Origin: JBMOPD01 sp049323615
GTDB taxonomy: Bacteria > Bacillota > Desulfotomaculia > Desulfotomaculales > Desulfocucumaceae
Length of the DNA stretch: 64,000 nt
Assembly (NCBI GenBank): GCA_049323615.1
Contig: JBMOPD010000017.1
Span: forward strand, 18,585-82,584
Direction of reading: 5' to 3'
Below the pieces are notes generated by a model that ran no database searches, was not told where the DNA came from, and saw only the letters and a program-made list of their open reading frames with translations. Positions 1 to 7,187 of this stretch are shown here, piece after piece. How positions within the stretch are numbered: the first letter of the stretch is position 1; the number at the start of each line of letters is the position of its first letter. The translations under genes and the position numbers were made by a program.

Positions 1-395
1 ACCCGCACCGGCTCGTACAGGCGCTGGTGGCCCTTAATCTTTTCCTCAATATCCTTCTCAATCTGTTCGGCGGTCATCCCCTGAAAGCTGTTTTCACCCT
101 CCAGGAGGGCCGCCAGGTGCTTTATGACCAGCTTTGCATCCTGTTGCCCGAGGTAAATAAGAGATACCGTGTAAACCGGTTTATTGCTGACGATACGCAC
201 TCCGTTCCGGTCGACTATCTCCCCCCTGGGGGCCTCAACCGTGATTAAACGCTGGTGGTTCTGGGTAGCCAGGGTGCGGTACCGGTTGGCCTCAATAATC
301 TGCATATAAGCCAGCCTGGCCAACAGCAATAAAAAGAAAACAGCCAGCAGGCAGATCAGTATCTTCATCTTTTTTTCCAGTACTTTTCTTTCCAA
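1..395 (-). CDS. mrdA: Penicillin-binding protein 2 (MrdA), N-terminal part
   Basis: Partial gene cut by the window edge; about 131 codons are visible. I chose the TTG at 395 because a GGAAGGG-type ribosome site sits just before it; an ATG a few codons further in is an alternative. The product starts with a charged stretch and one membrane span (ILICLLAVFFLLLLARLAY), then reads APRGEIVDRNG, the typical beginning of the PBP dimerisation domain of class B transpeptidases. It follows mreD by 23 bases on the same strand, the usual mreB-mreC-mreD-mrdA order of the rod-shape (elongasome) operon. The family cross-links peptidoglycan during side-wall growth. The catalytic SxxK lies outside the window, so activity cannot be judged here. 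Confidence 0.9.
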   Translation of the reverse strand, partial: MERKVLEKKMKILICLLAVFFLLLLARLAYMQIIEANRYRTLATQNHQRLITVEAPRGEIVDRNGVRIVSNKPVYTVSLIYLGQQDAKLVIKHLAALLEGENSFQGMTAEQIEKDIEEKIKGHQRLYEPVR

Positions 396-418
396 AGCTG
401 CACCCTTCCCTAAGAAAA

Positions 419-925
419 TTAAATCTTGCTGCTGTAAAGCCAGCCCTCCTGGTTTGAGCGGTAAAACCTCCGGTAAAAAAAGGGGACCAGTGCGGCCGTA
501 TAGGTGGCGGTGGGTATAATTACCTTAAACAGCGCCACGCCGGGAACAATATAAACCTCCATCAGGGATAAAAGGATGTAGTTCAAGACTTGAGCGGTGA
601 AGGACGACATCCACACCAAAAAAACAACAATCAGGGAGCCGTCCTTATAAAGCTTCGATTCGGTCATTCCGACCAGATAACCCACAGCCATTGCCGAAAG
701 GGCATTCATTCCTATATAACTGCCGGTTGCCAGGTCCACAAAGAAACCTGCTAAAAAGCCTACCAGCGCCCCTTCCCTGGACCCCCTTAAAAAAGCGTTG
801 GACACCACAATAATCAGCACAAGGTCCGGTTTAACCCCGAATATGGTAAAAAAATTAAGCAGGGTCACCTGGAAGAAAAGGGCCACGGCCAGCATGGCCA
901 GTAAAAAGTAAAGCCTCACCGACAA
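419..925 (-). CDS. mreD: Rod shape-determining protein MreD
   Basis: A 168-residue, almost wholly hydrophobic protein with about five membrane spans, the size and character of MreD. It contains the family-like stretch PDLVLIIVVSNAFLRG followed by a Gly-rich span (GALVGFLAGFFVDL). MreD is an integral membrane partner of MreC and MreB in the cell-elongation complex. It sits between mreC (9 bases upstream) and mrdA. The first codon of the longest frame is TTG at 925; a GTG at 919 has better spacing to the GGGGTGG ribosome site and may be the true start. The assignment rests on both sequence and position. Confidence 0.93.
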   Translation of the reverse strand: MSVRLYFLLAMLAVALFFQVTLLNFFTIFGVKPDLVLIIVVSNAFLRGSREGALVGFLAGFFVDLATGSYIGMNALSAMAVGYLVGMTESKLYKDGSLIVVFLVWMSSFTAQVLNYILLSLMEVYIVPGVALFKVIIPTATYTAALVPFFYRRFYRSNQEGWLYSSKI

Positions 926-934
926 ACCACCCCG

Positions 935-1903
935 CTATCCCTCACCGGCCTTTACGGCTGCAGGTGAACGTCCTCTCAGGTCCGTTTTTCCCTCGCCCCA
1001 CGGGTAAGGCAGTTCGGCCACCTTTATCTCTCCCGCAGGAGTACGGGCCCCGGTAATCACCATTACCTCTTCCAGCCGGCTAAAATCAACAAAAGGAACA
1101 ACCACCGCGCTGCTGAACAAGCCTGAGGGCTCCCTGCCGGACTCCAGAATCCAGCCGATGGGAATTCCCTTTGGATAAATACTGCCGGAGCCGGAGGTCA
1201 CCACCACCTGCCCCCTGTTGATCTCGGTTCCGATGGGAATGTGAACCATCCTGACCTGGCCGGGAGAACCGGCCAGCCCCTCAACTATTCCCGGAGATCT
1301 GCTTTCCTGAACCAGCGCAGCCACCCCGCTGCGGGGATCGGTGATCAAAAGCACTTCGGCGGTATTGGGGGATACCGTTGTAATCCTGCCAACCAGGCCC
1401 TGATCACTTAAAACTGTCATATTGGGCTTTAATCCCTCCCCGGCTCCTTTATTTATGGTAATTATTCCGAACATATTGCCGGGGTCCCGCCCGATAACAG
1501 CCGCTGCGGTAAGGCTGTAACCCATTGCCGAAGCTACTTCGGATTTAAAATCCAGCATCTTTTTCAACCTGTCATTTTCCAGCTTTAATTCCTCGTACTG
1601 CCTTACACGCCCCTCCAGTTCGGCCAGTTTCTTTTTCATCAACTGATTTTCATCGGCCATGTTTACAAGGTCAAAAGGAAAGGACACCAGCCCTCTCAAG
1701 CGGTGTCCCAGATTCATGGCCAGCCCCTGTACAGGGGCGAATATGTCTTTCAATGAAGACTCCATGGGGGAAACACCGACCCGGCCGAATCCAGTATAAT
1801 ACATCAGCGTCAGCATGGAGATAACCAGCACGCCCAAAAGAATAATCTTTATGGTGTTTCCCTTACGACTCACACCATCACCCCGGAATATGACAGTTTC
1901 CAT
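935..1903 (-). CDS. mreC: Rod shape-determining protein MreC
   Basis: A 322-residue bitopic protein: a short cytoplasmic start, one membrane span (about residues 18-37), a coiled coil (about 80-115) and a beta-rich extracellular part with family-typical phrases such as DQGLVGRI and ITDPRSGVAALVQ. MreC links the cytoplasmic MreB filament to the extracellular wall synthases. The ATG at 1903 has a poor ribosome site, whereas an in-frame GTG at 1873 follows GGGGTG and may be the real start. mreB lies 134 bases upstream, a gap that contains no recognisable gene, and mreD follows directly. Confidence 0.94.
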   Translation of the reverse strand: METVIFRGDGVSRKGNTIKIILLGVLVISMLTLMYYTGFGRVGVSPMESSLKDIFAPVQGLAMNLGHRLRGLVSFPFDLVNMADENQLMKKKLAELEGRVRQYEELKLENDRLKKMLDFKSEVASAMGYSLTAAAVIGRDPGNMFGIITINKGAGEGLKPNMTVLSDQGLVGRITTVSPNTAEVLLITDPRSGVAALVQESRSPGIVEGLAGSPGQVRMVHIPIGTEINRGQVVVTSGSGSIYPKGIPIGWILESGREPSGLFSSAVVVPFVDFSRLEEVMVITGARTPAGEIKVAELPYPWGEGKTDLRGRSPAAVKAGEG

Positions 1904-2037
1904 GTTCGTTAGGATGTGGCCTTTTTCACTCTATTGCGCCCGGTTAAATTACTTCCTGTAATCGTTTGATCACCAAAGATATTGTATATCTTAATAGACG
2001 TCAAAGCACCAGGAAATTGTTTCAATGTAATCACTTT

Positions 2038-3072
2038 TTACCTGGCCGCTTTACGGGGATTGATCAGGACCCTCTTGAGCATATCGATGTTTTCCAGCAC
2101 CCTTCCCGTCCCGTAAGCAACGGCCAACAACGGCTCGTCAGCCAGGTGGACGGGCATGCCGGTGTTCTCGCTCACCAGCCTGTCAAGCCCTCTCAGCAGG
2201 GAACCTCCCCCGGCCATCACTATTCCCCTGTCCATAATATCGGCCGCCAGTTCCGGCGGCGTTATCTCCAGCGTTGCCCTGATGGCGTCCAGAATGGCCG
2301 ACACAGGCTCGGAAAGCGCCTTGAATACCTCCTCGGAAGAAATCTGTACCGTTTTCGGCAGGCCGGTGACCAGGTCCCGGCCGCGAATATCCAATATTTC
2401 ACTGCGATCGGGAGGATACGCCGTCCCTATTTCAATTTTTACCTCTTCTGAAGTCCTCTCGCCGATCATCAGGCTGTAGGCTTTCTTCACGTGCTGGGCA
2501 ATGGCCTCGTCCATCTCATCCCCGGCAATGCGTATGGACCGGCTGGTGACTATTCCCCCCAGGGAAATCACCGCCACCTCAGTTGTACCTCCGCCTATGT
2601 CCACCACCATATTGCCGGTGGGCTCATGCACCGGAAGACCTGCCCCAATGGCCGCCGCCATGGGCTCCTCGATCAGGTAAGCCTCCCTGGCCCCGGCCTG
2701 GATGGCCGCTTCCTTGACCGCCCTTTCCTCCACGGCGGTGACTCCGGAGGGCACCGAGACCACCACCCGGGGGTGAACCATAAAGGTTTTCCCCCGCAGC
2801 GCTTTTTTTATAAAGTATTTGATCATGCTCTGGGTAACGTCAAAATCCGCGATAACCCCGTCCTTCATCGGCCGGATGGCGATAATGTTGCCGGGTGTGC
2901 GGCCGATCATCTGCTTGGCCTCGTCGCCAACGGCCAGGACCTGGCCGGTATCCTTCTGTATAGCCACAACGGAGGGTTCCCTTAAAACAATTCCCTTTCC
3001 TTTAAGGTATACCAGGGAGTTCGCGGTCCCCAAATCTATGCCCATATCCCTGGAAAAAAGCCCGAATCTCAT
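2038..3072 (-). CDS. mreB: Rod shape-determining protein MreB (bacterial actin)
   Basis: A full-length MreB of 344 residues. The phosphate-1 loop (GIDLGTANSLVY) is near the start, the VVDIGGGTTEVAVIS phosphate-2 loop is mid-protein, and GIVMAGGGSLLRGLD forms the adenosine region. MreB polymerises under the membrane and positions the elongasome. Here it is second in a radC-mreB-mreC-mreD-mrdA run. This arrangement, with maf and radC upstream, is common in Firmicutes. Confidence 0.98.
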   Translation of the reverse strand: MRFGLFSRDMGIDLGTANSLVYLKGKGIVLREPSVVAIQKDTGQVLAVGDEAKQMIGRTPGNIIAIRPMKDGVIADFDVTQSMIKYFIKKALRGKTFMVHPRVVVSVPSGVTAVEERAVKEAAIQAGAREAYLIEEPMAAAIGAGLPVHEPTGNMVVDIGGGTTEVAVISLGGIVTSRSIRIAGDEMDEAIAQHVKKAYSLMIGERTSEEVKIEIGTAYPPDRSEILDIRGRDLVTGLPKTVQISSEEVFKALSEPVSAILDAIRATLEITPPELAADIMDRGIVMAGGGSLLRGLDRLVSENTGMPVHLADEPLLAVAYGTGRVLENIDMLKRVLINPRKAAR

Positions 3073-3117
3073 TTTTTGGCCCCTTTCTCTAATACATCAA
3101 AAATTGTCACCCAAAAA

Positions 3118-3804
3118 TTATATCATACCCTTGTCCCTGAAACTGATAAATTTATTATCTCCAATGATTATGTGATCTAAGACCTCAATGCCGATTATTG
3201 ATCCGGCATCCCTCAGGCGCTGGGTTATCTCCCGGTCCTCCCTGCTGGGAGAAGGGTCGCCGCTTGGGTGGTTATGAACCAGTATTATTGCTGAGGCACT
3301 CCTTTTGATAGCCGTCTTGAACAGCTCCCTGGGATGAACCAGGGAAGAGTTCAGGGTACCGATGGAGATGGTTTCCTTGGCCACCACCTGGTGCTTTGTG
3401 TTCAGCAGCAGCGCGCAAAAGTGTTCCCTGTCCAGGTGCCGCATTTCTTCCATCACCATCAGGGCGGCATCTTCGGGTCCTTTTACGGCCGGCCGGTCGC
3501 TTTCCGAAATAGAAGCCACTCTCCTGCCCATTTCAAAGGCTGCCTTTAGCTGGGCGGCCTTGGCAGGCCCTATGCCCTTTATGGAGCTTAATTCCTCCAC
3601 GCCTGCCTGGACAAGATTCTTCAGGCCGGAAAAACGGATTAAAACCTCTGTGGCCAACTCCACCGCGGTTTTATCGGATGAACCTGTACGCAGCAAAATG
3701 GCCATCAGTTCCGGATCGCTGAGGGCACGGGATCCCTCCCTGATTAACCTTTCCCGGGGGCGCTGGTCGGCGGGCATGTCCTTCATTTTAGCGTGGTACC
3801 GCAT
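3118..3804 (-). CDS. radC: RadC family protein (JAB/MPN domain)
   Basis: A 228-residue protein with an N-terminal helix-hairpin-helix (LSSIKGIGPAKAAQLKAAFE) and a C-terminal JAB1/MPN metalloprotease-like domain carrying the zinc motif HNHPSGDPSPSREDREIT. The E-HxHx7SxxD arrangement of the family is complete. Despite the historical DNA-repair name, the function of RadC is unsettled. Its start is one base after the maf stop, so the two are translationally linked, and mreB follows in the same direction. Confidence 0.95.
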   Translation of the reverse strand: MRYHAKMKDMPADQRPRERLIREGSRALSDPELMAILLRTGSSDKTAVELATEVLIRFSGLKNLVQAGVEELSSIKGIGPAKAAQLKAAFEMGRRVASISESDRPAVKGPEDAALMVMEEMRHLDREHFCALLLNTKHQVVAKETISIGTLNSSLVHPRELFKTAIKRSASAIILVHNHPSGDPSPSREDREITQRLRDAGSIIGIEVLDHIIIGDNKFISFRDKGMI

Positions 3805-3805
3805 T

Positions 3806-4390
3806 TTAACTTCCTTTCAGTATATCTATCCCGAAATCCTTTAGAACCCTGGTCAGCCTGTTTAGCGGTAAACCCACCACATTGAAATAACAGCCCTCTA
3901 TTCCCGTCACAAAAACCACCCCGAGGCCCTGGACCGCGTAAGCTCCGGCCTTGTCCACGGGCTCACCGGTATCTACATACATTTCAAGTTCTTCCATTGC
4001 GGCGGGCCTGAAAAAAACCCGGGTGCGCTCATGGGATACGTGTGCCGCCCCGGTCCCGGCATTGATTACTGCCAGACCGGAATACACACTGTGTTCATCT
4101 CCCTGGAGGCAGGACAGCATTTCCAGCGCTTCCCGCCGGTCCCTGGGCTTGCCGAGTATCCGGTCCCGCCAGACCACCACGGTATCCGAACCGATAACCA
4201 GTCCCCGGTCCACTTCCCCGGCCACCCTCCGGGCCTTTCTCTCCGACAGCACCTCCACCATTTTTCCCGGAGGCAGGCTTTCCGCAATGCTTTCATCCAC
4301 ATCACTGATCACCACGGTAAAAGGTAAACCCAGCTGTTCCATTAACTCCCTGCGCCTGGGGGATGCGGAAGCCAGGTATATGGGCAGCAA
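3806..4390 (-). CDS. maf: Maf family nucleotide pyrophosphatase
   Basis: Maf enzymes hydrolyse non-canonical or modified nucleoside triphosphates and influence septum formation when over-expressed. The protein begins LPIYLASASPRRRELM, the conserved Maf N-terminus, and later shows the DVDE and SDTVV motifs. The open frame extends 21 codons upstream to 4453, but I prefer the TTG at 4390: it lies nine bases after a clear GGGAGG ribosome site and gives the usual 194-residue length. radC starts one base beyond its stop codon. The longer frame would also overlap the DUF4321 gene. Confidence 0.95.
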   Translation of the reverse strand: MLPIYLASASPRRRELMEQLGLPFTVVISDVDESIAESLPPGKMVEVLSERKARRVAGEVDRGLVIGSDTVVVWRDRILGKPRDRREALEMLSCLQGDEHSVYSGLAVINAGTGAAHVSHERTRVFFRPAAMEELEMYVDTGEPVDKAGAYAVQGLGVVFVTGIEGCYFNVVGLPLNRLTRVLKDFGIDILKGS

Positions 4391-4424
4391 TGAATCAAAC
4401 CTCCCATTCAGTTCTGATTGCCAT

Positions 4425-4679
4425 TCATATTTTCCTGTACACCCAGTATCCAATTATCAGCCCCAGGGCCGTTAGGGGGCCCAACGCCATTTTAAAGCCC
4501 ACCGTCAGGGACATGAAATGAAGGTTCAGGATGAAAGGATCAAAGCCTATTTTGGCAGTTGATTTTACATAGGGAAAGTACGGAGCGATCACATCGGCCG
4601 CCGCGCTTCCCGCCAATCCTCCGATTAAAACCAACACAATAAGAATCCAAAAATTTCTCTGGCTTTTATAAGAGGTCAT
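4425..4679 (-). CDS. DUF4321 family small membrane protein
   Basis: An 84-residue protein with two membrane segments, about residues 11-30 and 57-80, separated by a short loop. It resembles the DUF4321 proteins found next to maf/radC in Peptococcaceae and relatives. Function is unknown. It is the first gene of the run toward maf, radC and mre, so it may mark the operon promoter end; a candidate promoter lies about 57 bases upstream. Recognition rests on length, topology and neighbourhood more than on a signature motif. Confidence 0.75.
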   Translation of the reverse strand: MTSYKSQRNFWILIVLVLIGGLAGSAAADVIAPYFPYVKSTAKIGFDPFILNLHFMSLTVGFKMALGPLTALGLIIGYWVYRKI

Positions 4680-4735
4680 CTTATCCCCCGCAAAATAAGT
4701 ATTTTGAGGTGTTCAGGCCTTAAACCACCTTATTT

Positions 4736-4765
4736 AGTTTATCATTTACAGATTCATTATGACAA
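4736..4765 (-). promoter_or_regulatory. Candidate sigma-A promoter for the DUF4321-maf-radC-mre run
   Basis: Read on the minus strand, TTGTCA (4765-4760) is followed after 18 bases by TAAACT (4741-4736), a fair match to -35 and -10 boxes. It is placed correctly for transcription into the DUF4321 gene. A second TTGACA lies just upstream without a good -10. Confidence 0.45.
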
Positions 4766-4799
4766 GATATTCAGCCAAAATTAAATAAACATGTCAACT

Positions 4800-4860
4800 A
4801 TTGGCAAAAAGTCTGCTGATTCTCCGCATTCCCCCCATCTTAATTGGCAAAAAAACTGCT
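4800..4860. repeat. Two direct copies of an ATTGGCAAAAA..CTGCT motif in a divergent promoter region
   Basis: The motif ATTGGCAAAAA, two variable bases, then CTGCT, occurs from 4800 and again from 4843, 43 bases apart, about four helical turns. The second copy includes the -35 box of the promoter read toward the nuclease gene. The pair could be an operator for one regulator acting on both divergent units; this is inference. Confidence 0.6.
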
Positions 4861-4872
4861 TTGTTTTAATAT
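4844..4872 (+). promoter_or_regulatory. Sigma-A-type promoter of the nuclease lipoprotein gene
   Basis: TTGGCA at 4844-4849, a 17-base spacer and TAATAT at 4867-4872, within a long AT-rich stretch, 40 bases before the start codon at 4913. The -35 is part of the repeated ATTGGCAAAAA motif. Confidence 0.6.
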
Positions 4873-4912
4873 AATATAAGAACCGAACATCACAGGAAAA
4901 GGACAACAAACA

Positions 4913-5485
4913 ATGAAAAAAGCGGCAACCTTACTTGTTATTTTTTTCCTGCTTCTGGCGGGGTGCGGCACAGCCGGACCAGCCCACCGGTCTCCTGTTG
5001 AAAAATCCAACCCGGCGTCTGACACCACCCCGGACAACGCCGGCAAAAAGGGACCCCCTGGCCCGCCCCCCGGTGAAGGCGGAAACTGGGTAAAGGTAAT
5101 CCGGGTCATAGACGGGGACACTTTTGAAATTACAAACAGGGGTAGAAAAGAGCGGGTAAGATTAATCGGCGTGGACACCCCCGAGTCGGTCAAACCCGGG
5201 GCCGAGGTGGAACCATTCGGAATTGAAGCGGGCAATTATACAAAGAAACTGATCGAGGGCAAGCCGGTCCGGCTTGAATTCGACGTGCAGGAAAGGGATA
5301 AGTACGGAAGGCTGCTGGCTTACGTTTACCTGGAAGACGGGACACTCCTGAACGCCAGGCTGTTGGAGGAGGGGCTGGCCACCATTGTCACCATCCCCCC
5401 CAACGTGCGCATGGCGGACACCTTTTTAAAAATCCAGCGGAAGGCCAGGGCGGACAAAAAAGGAATCTGGAAAGAATCAGGCTGA
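4913..5485 (+). CDS. Thermonuclease-family (SNase-like) lipoprotein
   Basis: A 190-residue exported nuclease. The first 19 residues form a lipoprotein signal ending in the lipobox LLAGC, so the mature protein should be anchored by Cys19. A low-complexity Pro/Gly linker follows (about residues 38-58), then a staphylococcal-nuclease fold. The catalytic set is visible: VIDGDT (metal site), VRLIGVDTPE with the active Arg and Glu, and DKYGRLLAYV with the second Arg. The family cleaves DNA and RNA using calcium, here probably outside the cell. The ATG follows an AAAGGA ribosome site. The gene runs alone and converges on the carrier gene, overlapping its end by nine bases. Confidence 0.93.
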   Translation: MKKAATLLVIFFLLLAGCGTAGPAHRSPVEKSNPASDTTPDNAGKKGPPGPPPGEGGNWVKVIRVIDGDTFEITNRGRKERVRLIGVDTPESVKPGAEVEPFGIEAGNYTKKLIEGKPVRLEFDVQERDKYGRLLAYVYLEDGTLLNARLLEEGLATIVTIPPNVRMADTFLKIQRKARADKKGIWKESG

Positions 5486-6913
5486 GGCCTGATTTCTTTC
5501 CAGTTTTTTATTTACCGGCATCAGGGCCAGAGACAGCACAAAACCCACCGCCAGAGTGCCGAGGAGGGACACCAGGCCGGGGAAATACAGCCAGAAGAGC
5601 AGATACCCCATGGATACGACGATTGACATGATCATCAGGGGGAAGGCCACCTTCATGAAACCCAAAAAGCTGATCATAACACCCCTCTTCTCCGCCATGC
5701 CAATCACCACCACATTGGCCGAAGCGCCTATAATGGTGCCGTTGCCCCCCAGGCAGGCGCCAAGGGACAGGGACCACCAGAGGAAGTTGAGATTTTCGAT
5801 TCCCCCCAGCCTCCCCATGTCCTGAATCAGCGGAATCATGGTGGCCACAAAGGGTATATTGTCCACAAAGGCCGAGGCGATGGCGGAAATCCAGAGGATT
5901 AAAATCCCGGAAGCAACCACCTCGCCCCCGGTAACAGCGAGGGAGACCCTGGCCACGGCCTCAATCACTCCCACATGCTCCAGAGCGCCGACAATAATAA
6001 ACAGTCCTATGAAAAAGAATATTACCGGCCACTCCACCGCGTGCAGAGCATGCTCCGGGTCCTCCCTGGTAAGCAGCAGCAGGAGGCTGGCGCCGCTCAG
6101 GGCAATGACCGAAGATTCAAGGTGCACAAACTGGTGCAGCATAAAACCGGTTATGGTCAGGAAAAGCACGGCCAGGCACTTTTTCAGGAGGGCCGGGTCC
6201 CTTAACTCGTCATTTTCGTTCAAGTCCATTATTTCTTTCTGCCGGTCGGGATCGGTCACCAGCTGTTTTTTATAAATCAACCGGAGCAGAAAAATCGTCA
6301 GGACATAAATCACCACTATAACAGGGGTGAGGTTGATTACAAAGTCCATAAACCCCAATTTGGTGGCGCTGCCGATCATAATATTGGGCGGGTCACCGAT
6401 AAGTGTGGCTGTCCCCCCTACATTTGAAGCCAGAATTTCAACAATCAGGTAAGGCAGGGGGCTGACCTCAAGTTTTTGGGAAATAGCGAAGGTCACCGGC
6501 ACAATCAGGAGCACCGTGGTAACGTTATCCAGAAATGCCGAGAGAACAGCCGTTACCAGGGCCAGGGCGGCCATTATTTTCAGGGGGTGGCCTCCGGATT
6601 TCTTGGCCGCCTTGATGGCCAGGTACTCAAAGACACCGGTCTGCCTTGTCACCCCCACAATGATCATCATCCCCACCAGCAGGCCGATGGTGTTAAAGTC
6701 GATGGCTTCTACCGCCTGTTCCACACTGAGCACCTTGGTCAGTACAATCAGGGACGCTCCCACCAGAGCGGCCACCGCCCGGTGGATTTTTTCGGAGACA
6801 ATTACCGCGTAAGTAATCAGAAATACAGCTGTGGCAAAAATCACCTGGTTGTTTTCAAACAAAAACTCTCCCCCCCAAACCCTGTCCTTAATTTTTTTCC
6901 GGTTCCGGCCCAC
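5477..6913 (-). CDS. ArsB/NhaD (CitMHS-type) ion transporter
   Basis: A 478-residue membrane protein with about 11-12 spans in two similar halves. The family signatures FLDNVTTVLLIVPVT with GDPPNIMIGSA in the first half, and FVDNIPFVATMIPLI with GNGTIIGASANVVVIGMAEK in the second, mark the ion-transporter superfamily that includes ArsB arsenite permeases, NhaD sodium/proton antiporters and citrate carriers. The substrate cannot be told from the sequence. The open frame starts with a GTG at 6913, but an in-frame TTG at 6862 lies just after a GGGGGGAG ribosome site and may be the real start. It stands alone, behind its own promoter and a roughly 190-240 base leader with paired structure, suggesting regulation by an RNA element. 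Confidence 0.88.
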   Translation of the reverse strand: MGRNRKKIKDRVWGGEFLFENNQVIFATAVFLITYAVIVSEKIHRAVAALVGASLIVLTKVLSVEQAVEAIDFNTIGLLVGMMIIVGVTRQTGVFEYLAIKAAKKSGGHPLKIMAALALVTAVLSAFLDNVTTVLLIVPVTFAISQKLEVSPLPYLIVEILASNVGGTATLIGDPPNIMIGSATKLGFMDFVINLTPVIVVIYVLTIFLLRLIYKKQLVTDPDRQKEIMDLNENDELRDPALLKKCLAVLFLTITGFMLHQFVHLESSVIALSGASLLLLLTREDPEHALHAVEWPVIFFFIGLFIIVGALEHVGVIEAVARVSLAVTGGEVVASGILILWISAIASAFVDNIPFVATMIPLIQDMGRLGGIENLNFLWWSLSLGACLGGNGTIIGASANVVVIGMAEKRGVMISFLGFMKVAFPLMIMSIVVSMGYLLFWLYFPGLVSLLGTLAVGFVLSLALMPVNKKLERNQASA

Positions 6914-7098
6914 CCTTTAAGAATGCTTAAAAGTTAAAGGGGTAGCCTGTCTGACCACCCCCTGCGAGCCTGATTTGTTCATTTAGCTCACCAAAAAGAG
7001 AGGCAGTCTTGAAGACCACCCCCCCCGGTAAGTCCAAATCCTTGAAACCCTTTTAGACAATCTAAAGGGCCAACACGTTTTTTAAAACTATTCAATTA
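6863..7098 (-). promoter_or_regulatory. Long structured 5' leader of the ion carrier; candidate riboswitch
   Basis: Between the promoter (7105-7133) and the coding start lies a leader of about 190-240 bases. On the minus strand it holds a hairpin CCCTTTAGA-ttg-TCTAAAAGGG, then two copies of a GGGGGTGGTC motif (near 7020 and 6955), each followed within a few bases by GAC and a GCC/GGC. After the second copy ACCCC can pair with the preceding GGGGT, or CCCTTTAA can pair with the downstream TTAAAGGG that covers the GTG start. These pairings exclude each other, as in a switch. I do not recognise the class; a sodium, lithium or guanidine-type sensor is conceivable but unproven. Confidence 0.45.
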
Positions 7099-7104
7099 AA
7101 CTTA

Positions 7105-7133
7105 ATTATAACTAATTGGTAATCCCCTATCAA
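7105..7133 (-). promoter_or_regulatory. Sigma-A promoter of the ion carrier gene
   Basis: On the minus strand TTGATA (7133-7128), a 17-base spacer and a perfect TATAAT (7110-7105). Transcription would start near 7098 and read through the structured leader into the carrier gene. Confidence 0.75.
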
Positions 7134-7187
7134 TACTAAATGTTTTATCCTAACCGTCCATTGACTGTGATGACTTACGGCTGACAG

